Shown here: piece after piece, positions 26,510 through 33,643 of the stretch
Layout: each line of letters starts with the position of its first letter
Numbering within the stretch: the stretch's first letter is position 1
Assembly (NCBI GenBank): GCA_009885735.1
Contig: VFKD01000268.1
Coordinates: 1 to 33,772 of the forward strand
DNA: 33,772 nucleotides
DNA from: a bacterium
GTDB lineage: Bacteria; Armatimonadota; Chthonomonadetes; Chthonomonadales; CAJBBX01
Direction: 5' to 3'
Notes under the pieces: model-generated
Told to the model about the DNA's origin: nothing
Databases searched by the model: none
What the model saw: the letters and a program-made list of their open reading frames with translations, nothing else
Made by a program: the position numbers and the translations under genes

Positions 26510-27294
26510 CGAGTCCGCTGGGCGCGCTTCTTCTCGATAAACTGGACAAGGAAGATACTCCCCAGGTAGAGGATGAAGATGGGCACGACCATCATGAGCA
26601 TGGTCATGACATCGTTGGTTGGCGTCACCAGCATACCAACGAAGGCAATAGCTACAATGGCATGCCGCCAGTACTTCTTCATGGCGGCCGACTTGACAAT
26701 TCCTACGTGCGCGAGGAAGCCCAGCACAACCGGCAGCTCAAACATCAGGCCGAAGATACCCATGATTTTGAGCATAAACATCACGTACTTCTTTGGATCC
26801 TGCATCAAGACCGCGTTCGGGAAGTAGTCCACGAAGCCGATGAGCCACGTGATAGCAGATCTGGATACATAGTACGAGAGGGCAACGCCACACAAAAACA
26901 GCAGGAACGCAGCTGGAGCGACGAATCGTAGAGGCTTTCGCTCCTGCCGCGTCAGCGCCGGTGCGATAAAGCCCCACAGCTCTAGAGTGATGAACGGAAG
27001 TGTCAATATAAGACCCGCTACCACCGATATCTCGAGAACGACGAAGAACGGGTTAATGAAATCGATGAAGAGAAACTGCATCGGCTTGCCGGAGGCTTTG
27101 ATAGCCTGCTCCATTGGCCAGAACAGGAGGCGGTAGAGCGGCTTGAAGAAGTAGTAGCAGACAGTGGAGCCGGCCACGAGGTAGAGGATGATACGAATCA
27201 GCCTAGAACGCAGCTCGCCGAGATGCTCGGTAAGCTCCATCCTCTTGTCGTCCTCGGGCTGAGGGCGGGCGGTTCGTGGGGTTGCTACGGCCAT
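26506..27294 (-). CDS. tatC: Sec-independent protein translocase TatC
   Basis: The 262-aa protein has six membrane helices. The signature ELTEHLGELRSRLIR lies just before helix 1, with the Glu-Leu-Arg-x-Arg contact for twin-arginine signals. VVAGLILTLPFITLELWGFIAPAL follows in the helix 2 region, and the conserved FGLMFELPVVLGFLAHVGIV lies around helix 4. TatC is the receptor of the Tat pathway, which exports folded proteins; its partner TatA is encoded at the right edge, more than 6 kb away. The ATG at 27294 with AGGA upstream is chosen; a longer TTG start would lie inside the hairpin at 27338-27389. Confidence 0.95.
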   Translation of the reverse strand: MAVATPRTARPQPEDDKRMELTEHLGELRSRLIRIILYLVAGSTVCYYFFKPLYRLLFWPMEQAIKASGKPMQFLFIDFINPFFVVLEISVVAGLILTLPFITLELWGFIAPALTRQERKPLRFVAPAAFLLFLCGVALSYYVSRSAITWLIGFVDYFPNAVLMQDPKKYVMFMLKIMGIFGLMFELPVVLGFLAHVGIVKSAAMKKYWRHAIVAIAFVGMLVTPTNDVMTMLMMVVPIFILYLGSIFLVQFIEKKRAQRTR

Positions 27295-27337
27295 GGCTTG
27301 AGTTCCTGTGCCAGGAGTGGCTGTGGTCCTTACATGC

Positions 27338-27389
27338 AAAGAGAGGCGACCAGCACCGTATTATACCACGGCGCAGGTCACCTCTCTTT
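27338..27389 (-). promoter_or_regulatory. 52-nt hairpin with an extended -10 in its loop
   Basis: Arms of 22 nt (14 + mismatch + 7) pair completely apart from one U·U mismatch and two G-U wobbles, leaving an 8-nt loop GGTATAAT. On the minus strand this loop with the preceding base gives TGGTATAAT, a perfect extended -10. A promoter here would start tatC mRNA near 27352, with no good -35. As RNA the same sequence would be a strong hairpin between the upstream secreted-protein region and tatC, with only a short U-run. Either role, or both, is possible. Confidence 0.6.
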
Positions 27390-27416
27390 AGTTGTGTGCT
27401 GAGGCGCTAACCGCCG

Positions 27417-29054
27417 CTAGCGGCTGGCCGTCTTCGGAGCATTCGGCACAAGCTCAGTAACACTGGTGGCCTTGAGCGTAATGATATTGTTCACTCGAGC
27501 AGCACCCCCAGCCGGACCGCCGCCCATACGCGGAACACCGCCGCCCATCATTCCAGGCGCCCCACCAGGACCACCACCCATCATGCCGGCCATCGCCCGT
27601 GTCCTCGCGTTGCCGCCGGCGCCGGCGCCGCCGCGGCCCATCATCTGCATCATGCCCATTGCGCCCGCAGGAGGTCCGCTCGGGCCGCCTGCTCCGCCGC
27701 CCGCTGCGCCCCTGCCACGGCCCATCATCTGCATCATGCCCATTGCGCCGGCAGGAGGTCCGCTCGGGCCGCCTGCTCCGCCGCGCCCCATCATGCCGGG
27801 GGGCATGCCCATCATTCCGCCCATTCCGCCTTGCATTCCGCCACCCATATTGCCAGTCATTCCAGGTGCGCCGCCGCCGGACAGCGCGTTCACCCCGTTA
27901 GTCGTCTTGCCGGTAACCTCAATGGTTCGAGCAATCTTCACCAGCGTGCCGGATCGGTAGGCAATGAAGATATCGCGCGTGAACTTGATTGTCGGCTTCT
28001 CAACCACAATCGTGCCGAAGGTGATCGATGTAAGCTTGAGCGGAGAAGTCGAGCTATCGAAGGTCTGGGTGATCTTGGCGCTAGGATAGCCGCCCTCCCA
28101 CTCAATGCCCTCGAACTTGTTCGTCAGCACTACCTTGGGCTGGTCCTCTGGCGCGGTGCCCGGAATGTCCAGCGAAACCGGCTTGTCGCTCGGCCACGTA
28201 GCTCCCACCGTCAACGCCTGGTTCGGCAGAAGCGGCAGCTCCAGCGTCGTCTGAACTGGGATGCCAAGCTGAGCAAAGTCGTTGAACGTGGTCGACTTGT
28301 TCTGGTATGTCACAACGCCGCGGTCATCCACTTCCTGATATAGAGATGCAGGCAGTTGGTTCGCGGGATACTTGGTCTCGGTGCCGCCCTGGCGAACCGA
28401 GAGGTTCAGCATTTTGTTTCGCACAATCGCGCTGCCGTTGTCGTACAGGTCCTGAACCGAAAGTGAAAGATCGCTCTTCATGCCGAAGAGCTCGACTTCG
28501 CCGGAGCCCTGCATGCCTTGGGAGAGACCTGCCAGAATGGCGGCATCGCTGCGTCGGGCGTACTTTTGGTCTCGCCTATCCACATATTTGTAGCGCAGCT
28601 TAAGAGCCCCTGGGTCGCCAATAATCTTGTTGGCAACATTCACTCGCACCGAGCTTGTCTCGGCCGGCTTGCCGGTGCCGCCGGCAGGATAGAGCTCCAC
28701 CGCAATGGTGTGCGGTCCGTCCCCTGGAACGCTCTCTTTGCCGGAGAGGCCGGTCTTTATCTTGGCCTTGGTGTCCCAAACGTACTCAAAGAACGGGTTC
28801 GTATTCTTCTTGGGGTCCCGCTGAGCTGCACTGGGGCTCAAGGCAACCCGGAACTGCCCGTCGAGCGAGACGGCAACATAGGCACCCTCGGGGATGCTCG
28901 CTAGGGGCACCTTGACCACGACCTTCTCTCGAACGGTGGCGCCGTCCGGCGGATGTCGGATGGTAAAGGGTGCGGCATTCTGTGCGTGAGCGACCTCCGC
29001 AGACACCAGCATCGCCACACCGCCCGCCATGGACAGCATGTATCTAAGTTGCAT
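27417..29054 (-). CDS. Secreted protein with Met/Gly-rich repetitive tail
   Basis: The 545-aa protein starts at the ATG at 29054 (GGAGG about 10 nt upstream) with a signal peptide cleaved near AHAQ. Residues 25-125 form an immunoglobulin-like or Big-type domain (IRHPPDGATVREKV, FFEYVWDT). A beta-rich middle (about 130-400) has segments typical of lipoprotein-localisation-like folds. Residues about 405-525 are low complexity, rich in Gly, Met, Pro and Ala (MGGGMQGGMGGMMGMPPG). Two near-identical 28-residue repeats contain PSGPPAGAMGMMQMMGRG. The final 20 residues are ordinary sequence again. I know no function. Met-rich tails can bind copper or silver, but no such role is shown here. It has its own promoter. 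Confidence 0.85.
   Translation of the reverse strand: MQLRYMLSMAGGVAMLVSAEVAHAQNAAPFTIRHPPDGATVREKVVVKVPLASIPEGAYVAVSLDGQFRVALSPSAAQRDPKKNTNPFFEYVWDTKAKIKTGLSGKESVPGDGPHTIAVELYPAGGTGKPAETSSVRVNVANKIIGDPGALKLRYKYVDRRDQKYARRSDAAILAGLSQGMQGSGEVELFGMKSDLSLSVQDLYDNGSAIVRNKMLNLSVRQGGTETKYPANQLPASLYQEVDDRGVVTYQNKSTTFNDFAQLGIPVQTTLELPLLPNQALTVGATWPSDKPVSLDIPGTAPEDQPKVVLTNKFEGIEWEGGYPSAKITQTFDSSTSPLKLTSITFGTIVVEKPTIKFTRDIFIAYRSGTLVKIARTIEVTGKTTNGVNALSGGGAPGMTGNMGGGMQGGMGGMMGMPPGMMGRGGAGGPSGPPAGAMGMMQMMGRGRGAAGGGAGGPSGPPAGAMGMMQMMGRGGAGAGGNARTRAMAGMMGGGPGGAPGMMGGGVPRMGGGPAGGAARVNNIITLKATSVTELVPNAPKTASR
27634..27784 (-). repeat. Tandem coding repeat (84-nt period)
   Basis: A 67-nt block starting at 27634 recurs at 27718 with a single difference (27666 C, 27750 G). 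The period of 84 nt is exactly 28 codons, so the frame is kept. The near identity at nucleotide level points to recent duplication or ongoing repeat-number change inside the secreted protein's tail. Confidence 0.9.
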
Positions 29055-29095
29055 CGACAAGTCCCTCCTGGTTTGCCCAGCCCAAATCAAGCCCA

Positions 29096-29124
29096 AGTCT
29101 ATCACACCTGCGATTCGGAGTCAA
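29096..29124 (-). promoter_or_regulatory. Promoter of the Met/Gly-rich secreted protein
   Basis: Reading leftwards, TTGACT and TAGACT are separated by 17 nt, about 42 nt upstream of the ATG at 29054. It lies back to back with the promoter of the aldo/keto reductase operon; the two -35 boxes are about 30 nt apart. Confidence 0.65.
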
Positions 29125-29153
29125 CCTCCGGCGCACCGCCCGCGCAAGTTCCG

Positions 29154-29183
29154 TTGACAGGCCCTTTGGTGGTACTGTACACT
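29154..29183 (+). promoter_or_regulatory. Promoter of the aldo/keto reductase-WD40-hemQ operon
   Basis: A perfect TTGACA (29154-29159) and TACACT (29178-29183) are spaced 18 nt apart, about 48 nt before the start codon. The -10 is the same as in the pyr promoter at 17650-17679. Confidence 0.7.
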
Positions 29184-29231
29184 TTAGACGTCGGAAGATT
29201 CCCCTGGGTTACCCAGGTTTGGGGAGTGAAC

Positions 29232-30251
29232 TTGCACTATCGCTCGGTTGGTCGCAGTGGAATGCGCGTTTCAGAAGTTGGTTTCGGCGTGTGGACCGTC
29301 TCCACCACAATGTGGGGCATCTCGGACGATGCGTTCGCAATCGACCTCCTGCGCACAGCGCTCGACCACGGCATCACCTACTTTGATACCGCGGACGTCT
29401 ATGGCGACGGCAGAGGCGAGACCATGCTGCGCGATGCGTTCGCGGGTCGCCGAGACGAGATCGTGATCGGCACGAAGTTTGGCTACGACTTCATCAACCA
29501 TCCCGGCCCCCAGCCCGGCCAGCGCGAGAGGCCGCACGATTGGTCGCCTGACTTCCTTCGTAGAGCGTGTGAAGCCAGCCTATCGAGGCTTGGAACCGAC
29601 CACATTGACCTCTATCAATTGCATAACCCACGGATGGATGCGCTCCAGGCAGATGACCTTTGGAACACGCTTTATGAGCTGCGGTCAGAAGGCAAGATCC
29701 GCGAAATTGGAGCCGCCCTTGGTCCGGCCCTCAAGCCGGATCGCCAGGCGGAAGAGGGAATATATGCGGTGGAGCATCGGTATGCAATTCCCCAGATTAT
29801 CTACAACCTGGTTGAGCAGATGCTCGGGGAGGCTATCTTCCCCACTGCCCGGACGCACGATGTCGGAGTAATCTGCCGCGTGCCGCACGCATCCGGCCTG
29901 TTGGAAGGCAACTATACCGACAAAACAGAATTCGCACCAGGGGACCATCGAGCCCATCGCGTGCCAACCACCGAGGCGCGGAAGGCGTGGCTCCTGGACG
30001 GGCTCAAAAAGGTGGAGAGGCTAGACTTCCTAACGCAGGGAGGCGAGAGAACACTGGGTCAGGCGGCCCTGCAGTTTGTCCTCTATGAACCAAGCATGGC
30101 CTCGGCGCTGCCGAACATCTACGACAAGGATCAGCTGATCGAATTCGCGTCCGCCACGGAGACGCCGAGGCTTACCGACGACGAGTATGCGCAGGTTCAG
30201 CGCCTCTATGCTAGCAACTTCGGTCTGGACTCCCTCCAAGTCGTTGCGTAA
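29232..30251 (+). CDS. Aldo/keto reductase
   Basis: The 339-aa TIM-barrel oxidoreductase has the N-terminal RSGMRVSEVGFGVW, then DHGITYFDTADVYGDGRGE with the catalytic Asp and Tyr. VIGTKFGYD supplies the active-site Lys, and LGTDHIDLYQLHNPR supplies the active-site His. Family members reduce carbonyls with NADPH; the subfamily resembles the bacterial plant-potassium-channel-beta-like group. The start is TTG at 29232, with GGGGAG 5 nt before it; this aligns with the family's usual 'M-x-Y-R-x-L-G' beginning. A GTG 6 nt upstream is an alternative. It heads an operon with the WD40 protein and HemQ; whether it serves heme metabolism is unknown. Confidence 0.92.
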   Translation: MHYRSVGRSGMRVSEVGFGVWTVSTTMWGISDDAFAIDLLRTALDHGITYFDTADVYGDGRGETMLRDAFAGRRDEIVIGTKFGYDFINHPGPQPGQRERPHDWSPDFLRRACEASLSRLGTDHIDLYQLHNPRMDALQADDLWNTLYELRSEGKIREIGAALGPALKPDRQAEEGIYAVEHRYAIPQIIYNLVEQMLGEAIFPTARTHDVGVICRVPHASGLLEGNYTDKTEFAPGDHRAHRVPTTEARKAWLLDGLKKVERLDFLTQGGERTLGQAALQFVLYEPSMASALPNIYDKDQLIEFASATETPRLTDDEYAQVQRLYASNFGLDSLQVVA

Positions 30252-30258
30252 ACCTAGC

Positions 30259-31263
30259 ATGCATCAAGGCAACGGCGCCTTGACTTGCCACGTCTTACTC
30301 TGGGTGAGAAACTCCTTTATCATCCTCCTCGTTGCTGGGACCATCCTGCAGTGTGCTGCGGCGCAGTCCCAAGCGCCTGTCGAGCTTCCGCCGCTGGTTA
30401 CGGGCGGCGCCGACAAGTCATTCAGGGTGTGGGACAACTCGGGAAAGCAGCTCCTGAATGTCCTGGCGCACGACGGCGCGGTCACCTGTATCGCACTTTC
30501 CGCGGATGGCAAGCGCATCTACTCCGGCGGCGATGACCAAACAGTAAAGTTCTGGAACGCAGATGACGGCACCCTCGATAATAGCCTAGAGGCCCACGAA
30601 AAGGCGGTAACGTGTCTGGCACTTAGCCCAAACGGGCGAGTGCTGGCAAGCGGCGGCGCCGACAACCACGTCAAGCTCTGGAATGCGATGGCAGGTACGC
30701 TTCTCTTGGACATTCCAGCTCACTCTCAGGCGGTTCGCGCGCTAGCGTGGAGCCCGGACGGCAAGCTCCTTGCGTCCGGCGGCGCAGACCGACTCTTACG
30801 GGTGTTCAGGGCGGACGGTGGTCTTGCGGGAACCATCGTTGGGCATGACGAGGCCGTGACGCAGCTGCGATTCACTCCAGATAGCCAAGCTGTCCTAAGC
30901 GGCTCGTCCGACGGTCTCATCATGTTGTGGCGGCTGGCGGACCTCAGCCTCATCGCACGACATCGTGCGCACGACAAGTCTGTGTCCGGCATTGGAATCA
31001 CTCAAGATGCACGCATCGTAACCATCGGTGCGGACAGCAGAGTCCGAATCTACACCGTGGTATCTGGCGCTTTCAAGCTCACCGTCGAAAAGCTGATGGA
31101 CCGATCAGCCTTGTGCCTTGCACTCGCCAAGGATGGAACGATTGTCGCCACCGGCGGGGCGGACCGCACCCTGCGATACTGGCAAACGAAGGACCTACAG
31201 GTTCTCTTGAAAGTGAATGCACACGATTCTGCCGTTATCTCGATGTCTACGGGGTTTCCATAA
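30259..31263 (+). CDS. Exported seven-bladed WD40 protein
   Basis: The protein is about 334 aa. After a hydrophobic N-terminal helix (VRNSFIILLVAGTILQCAAAQ), probably a signal peptide, it consists almost entirely of seven WD40 repeats, such as VTGGADKSFRVWD, SGGDDQTVKFWNAD, ASGGADNHVKLWNA and ATGGADRTLRYWQT. Seven is the number needed to close a propeller. WD40 proteins are binding scaffolds. The ATG at 30259 lies 7 nt after the reductase stop but has a poor SD; the GTG at 30304 would give a tidier signal peptide and may be the true start. Its stop overlaps the hemQ start by 1 nt (TAATG). A role in heme synthesis or in presenting a partner is an open question. Confidence 0.88.
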   Translation: MHQGNGALTCHVLLWVRNSFIILLVAGTILQCAAAQSQAPVELPPLVTGGADKSFRVWDNSGKQLLNVLAHDGAVTCIALSADGKRIYSGGDDQTVKFWNADDGTLDNSLEAHEKAVTCLALSPNGRVLASGGADNHVKLWNAMAGTLLLDIPAHSQAVRALAWSPDGKLLASGGADRLLRVFRADGGLAGTIVGHDEAVTQLRFTPDSQAVLSGSSDGLIMLWRLADLSLIARHRAHDKSVSGIGITQDARIVTIGADSRVRIYTVVSGAFKLTVEKLMDRSALCLALAKDGTIVATGGADRTLRYWQTKDLQVLLKVNAHDSAVISMSTGFP

Positions 31264-32027
31264 TGGCAGAACCACCCGGCGTCCTCGACGGCTGGTTCGT
31301 TCTTCACGACTTTCGCACCATTTCATGGGATCGGATGAGCGGCATGACGCACAGCGACCGTTTGGCAGCGGCTGAACAGGCAACGAACCTGCAAACGATA
31401 CAGGAGCGGCCCGTAAACGGCGCAAGCGCTGCCTACTCCATCGTCGGACACAAGGCCGATCTGCTGTTCCTGCATGTCCGACCCACTCTTGATGAACTTC
31501 TGGAGTGCCAGACGAGCTTCTCGCGCACGGCTCTCGGGTCCCTTTGCACACGGCCATACTCCTACTTCTCGGTGACCGAGCTGTCGATGTATGAAGCATC
31601 GGCTCGAGGAGGCACAGACAACCTGGACGAACTCATGCAGCAGCCCTTCGTGCAACGGCGCCTCTACCCAGCTATTCCAGACGATAAGCCCTACATCTCG
31701 TTCTATCCCATGAACAAACGGCGCGGAGAAGCAGTGAACTGGTACACCGAGGAGATGGAAGAGCGCCGCAAGATGATGCGCGAGCACGGCGGTACAGGCA
31801 GGAAGTTCACCGACCGCGTCCAGCAAATGATCACCGGTTCGACGGGCCTAGACGATTGGGAGTGGGGCGTCACGCTGTGGGCTACCGAGCCGATCGCAAT
31901 CAAACAGCTCGTTTACACGATGCGGTGGGACGAGGTTACCGCAAAGTATGCGGAGTTCGGACCATTCTACACCGGCAAGCGAATTGCAGCGGAGGGATTT
32001 GCCGACCTGATCGGCGGAATTCGCTAG
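31263..32027 (+). CDS. hemQ: Coproheme decarboxylase HemQ (ChdC)
   Basis: The 254-aa protein is of the chlorite-dismutase-like family, heme-synthesis branch. SFYPMNKRRGEAVNWY carries Tyr148, matching the radical-forming Tyr145 of the Geobacillus enzyme. REHGGTGRKF carries His175, matching the proximal ligand His172. The signature ITGSTGLDDWEWGVTLWA and EFGPFYTGKR complete the family pattern. The Arg of true chlorite dismutases is absent. HemQ turns coproheme into heme b with H2O2, the last step of the coproporphyrin-dependent route of Gram-positive and allied bacteria. The ATG overlaps the WD40 stop. Confidence 0.95.
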   Translation: MAEPPGVLDGWFVLHDFRTISWDRMSGMTHSDRLAAAEQATNLQTIQERPVNGASAAYSIVGHKADLLFLHVRPTLDELLECQTSFSRTALGSLCTRPYSYFSVTELSMYEASARGGTDNLDELMQQPFVQRRLYPAIPDDKPYISFYPMNKRRGEAVNWYTEEMEERRKMMREHGGTGRKFTDRVQQMITGSTGLDDWEWGVTLWATEPIAIKQLVYTMRWDEVTAKYAEFGPFYTGKRIAAEGFADLIGGIR

Positions 32028-32128
32028 ATCACTTGTGTCCGAAAAGATATTGTAGTTGTGTCAAGTTTCGAGAACCGGTCCGGCTGATCAGGCTATCGCA
32101 ACAGCCCCGTCATTGTCACCCAGCGTGG

Positions 32129-32180
32129 ATTCCGCTCGTCCTGAGCGCGGCTCAGCCGTATCGAGCCGCAGTCGAAGGAC
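32129..32180 (+). repeat. Structured repeat, unit 3
   Basis: Flank CGTCCTGAGCG, stem CGGCTC, loop AGCCGTATC, stem GAGCCG, then CAGTCGAAGGAC. It aligns without gaps to units 1 and 2. It is alone here, without a clear inverted partner. It lies about 100 nt after hemQ, again in a gap between convergent genes. Confidence 0.85.
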
Positions 32181-32240
32181 CGTATCGCCGCGAAGCCGAA
32201 GGGTCCGGCAACAGCAGATCGGGTACGACTGGATGTTTCG

Positions 32241-32263
32241 TTCCCGCTAGCAACATGCGGGAA
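32241..32263. repeat. Perfect short hairpin TTCCCGC/GCGGGAA
   Basis: A 7-bp perfect stem with a 9-nt loop is followed by TGACG. Its arms resemble the CATTCCCGC...GCGGGAATG elements common between genes in many bacteria. It has no U-run. Confidence 0.6.
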
Positions 32264-32712
32264 TGACGCGCTTCCAAACGGCGAAAGCTCCGCTCCTAAT
32301 GAACAATCGGCCGGTACATGCACAACCCGCCGACACTTTGTGCGGTTTCCCGTCCGCAGGACGGTCGGCGGAACGCCCACAGAGGGGTCGTTCACGGCTC
32401 CTCCGCAGGCGCAACACTTTACGGTCCGAGCACTGAAGTACCCGGCTGGGCGGCCTGCGGCCAAGCGTCCTGCGGACGAAACGTCAACGACCAACGCATC
32501 CGCATGCCGATGCCGAGACCTGAGGACGACACTCAACTTGGCCGATCCGAGTTCATTCCGTGCGTAGTCGCTCGTATTGCGATACTTACTCAACATGACA
32601 AGACATGGCCGCATTTTTTGGAGCAGCTAGGTGACACGAGCCCGATGAACAACACACGCTGGAGTGTATTCGGGTTCGAGTTCACGTACAACTCGTCGGA
32701 CTGAGGCCGAGC
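32264..32712. other. Convergent intergenic region with decayed or repetitive sequence
   Basis: Open frames on both strands run through here but give no known protein. They cross repeated GTCC/GGAC-rich blocks, such as the hairpin CCGTCC-GCA-GGACGG near 32350 and a related block near 32470. Composition is heterogeneous. The best reading is non-coding or degraded sequence between hemQ and the minus-strand hypothetical gene. Confidence 0.5.
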
Positions 32713-33282
32713 CTATCTAGATTCCTTCGGGGGACGATTCTTGCGGTGCTTCTTCAGAAGCTTCTCGAGCAGAACGTATGCGTCGCGCTGAATATCGCAT
32801 CGCAGACTGTGTTTCGGACCGTAGACCTTCACCTCATGACATCCAAAGCAGATCAAGAAGCGGTAGGCTGCCCTACCCACGCTCATTTGTACGCAGTAGT
32901 CCGGATGAAATCCTCCACACCTCTTTTCACCGCTCCACTTTGCAAACGACGCCTCGGACCCAAGCAGGGACTTGAGCCTCTGCTGATCGTAGGCGGAGAG
33001 CTTTAGGTGGTCTCTGTAGAACGAGCATCCGTGGAGCGCCATGGTCCGCTTCTTGCGCTTCTCTAATTTGAGTTCCTTTGCCTCGAATGCGTGGTGTGGC
33101 AAACCTTCATACAAGATTAGTCTTCCGGCTGCGTGGATCGACGCAAACACCGCCTTGTTCGAAGCGAAATCCGTGTCCGCTTCGGTTCCCGTGGCGCTCT
33201 TCTTCTGGCCGGACCATCCAACAAGAAGGCTCGCTATGAGAAGCCACCAACTCGCCTGAAGAACCCTGAGAGTGGGAGCCAT
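32713..33282 (-). CDS. Hypothetical secreted Cys-rich protein
   Basis: I do not recognise this 189-aa protein by name. It starts with a hydrophobic export or anchor segment (residues 10-24). The remainder has six cysteines at 86, 122, 130, 145, 148 and 162. CGGFHPDYC (122-130) and LICFGCHEVKVYGP (143-155) are striking; the second contains one CxxCH, the c-type heme signature. Similar uncharacterised proteins are, from memory, found in planctomycete-like bacteria, where the segment is not always CxxCH, so metal or disulfide use is as likely as heme. The C terminus is basic. ATG 33282 has AGGGGA upstream. It lies downstream of secG behind a strong hairpin. Confidence 0.75.
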   Translation of the reverse strand: MAPTLRVLQASWWLLIASLLVGWSGQKKSATGTEADTDFASNKAVFASIHAAGRLILYEGLPHHAFEAKELKLEKRKKRTMALHGCSFYRDHLKLSAYDQQRLKSLLGSEASFAKWSGEKRCGGFHPDYCVQMSVGRAAYRFLICFGCHEVKVYGPKHSLRCDIQRDAYVLLEKLLKKHRKNRPPKESR

Positions 33283-33318
33283 CTGAGATTCCCCTCGAAC
33301 ACAAGTGAACTACACACA

Positions 33319-33350
33319 GAAACGGACGAGGCTCGCGCCCCGTCCGTTTC
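33319..33350 (-). terminator. Hairpin terminator after secG
   Basis: A 14-bp stem (one G-U pair) is closed by GCGA, a GNRA tetraloop, and is followed by UUUC. It begins 27 nt after the secG stop and ends before the next gene. The U-run is short, so it may act as a terminator or protect the 3' end of the tatA-secG mRNA. Confidence 0.7.
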
Positions 33351-33376
33351 AGAAAGGTACAGCAACAGCGGGACGA

Positions 33377-33616
33377 CTACCGATTCATCGTCACCGCTAC
33401 AACGATGCTGATGACGAAGAAGGCAACGGCGAACCTCGTGGTGAGGCCGGTCATGCGCTCGTCAAAGCCGGCCTTGCCCTTGAACGACGAGCTCACCTTG
33501 CCGCTGATTGCCGCGCCGAGGCCCTCATTCTTGGTCTGCTGAATTGCGATGATCAAGATGAGCAGGATCGCAATGGGAAGCTGTATGATGCTCGCAATGA
33601 TGTGAACCGTTTGCAA
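33377..33616 (-). CDS. secG: Preprotein translocase subunit SecG
   Basis: The 79-aa protein has two membrane helices (about residues 3-25 and 57-77) separated by a Gly/Ser-rich cytoplasmic loop with QQTKNEGLGAAISG, typical of SecG. It joins SecYE and eases SecA-driven export. The start is a TTG, read because GGAG lies 8 nt upstream and the first helix begins immediately after it. It follows tatA by 27 nt, so one transcript supplies parts of both export routes. Confidence 0.92.
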   Translation of the reverse strand: MQTVHIIASIIQLPIAILLILIIAIQQTKNEGLGAAISGKVSSSFKGKAGFDERMTGLTTRFAVAFFVISIVVAVTMNR

Positions 33617-33643
33617 TGTAGATTCTCCAGTGGCCTCCGAGGC

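Noticed and set aside
27338-27389. Hairpin as the end of an insertion sequence
   Set aside because: There is no matching second copy, no target-site duplication and no transposase in the window.
27466-27960. Plus-strand Pro/Ile-rich frame opposite the Met/Gly-rich tail
   Set aside because: It is the reverse complement of Gly/Met codons; low-complexity antisense frames of this kind are expected by chance.
32093-32614. Minus-strand frame of 173 codons between hemQ and the Cys-rich protein
   Set aside because: It reads straight through structured repeat unit 3 and the GCGGGAA hairpin and gives no known protein; it is probably chance coding in repeat sequence.
32318-32704. Plus-strand frame of 128 codons in the same gap
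   Set aside because: It crosses GTCC/GGAC repeats and has no SD or family resemblance; a pseudogene remnant cannot be excluded but is not supported.
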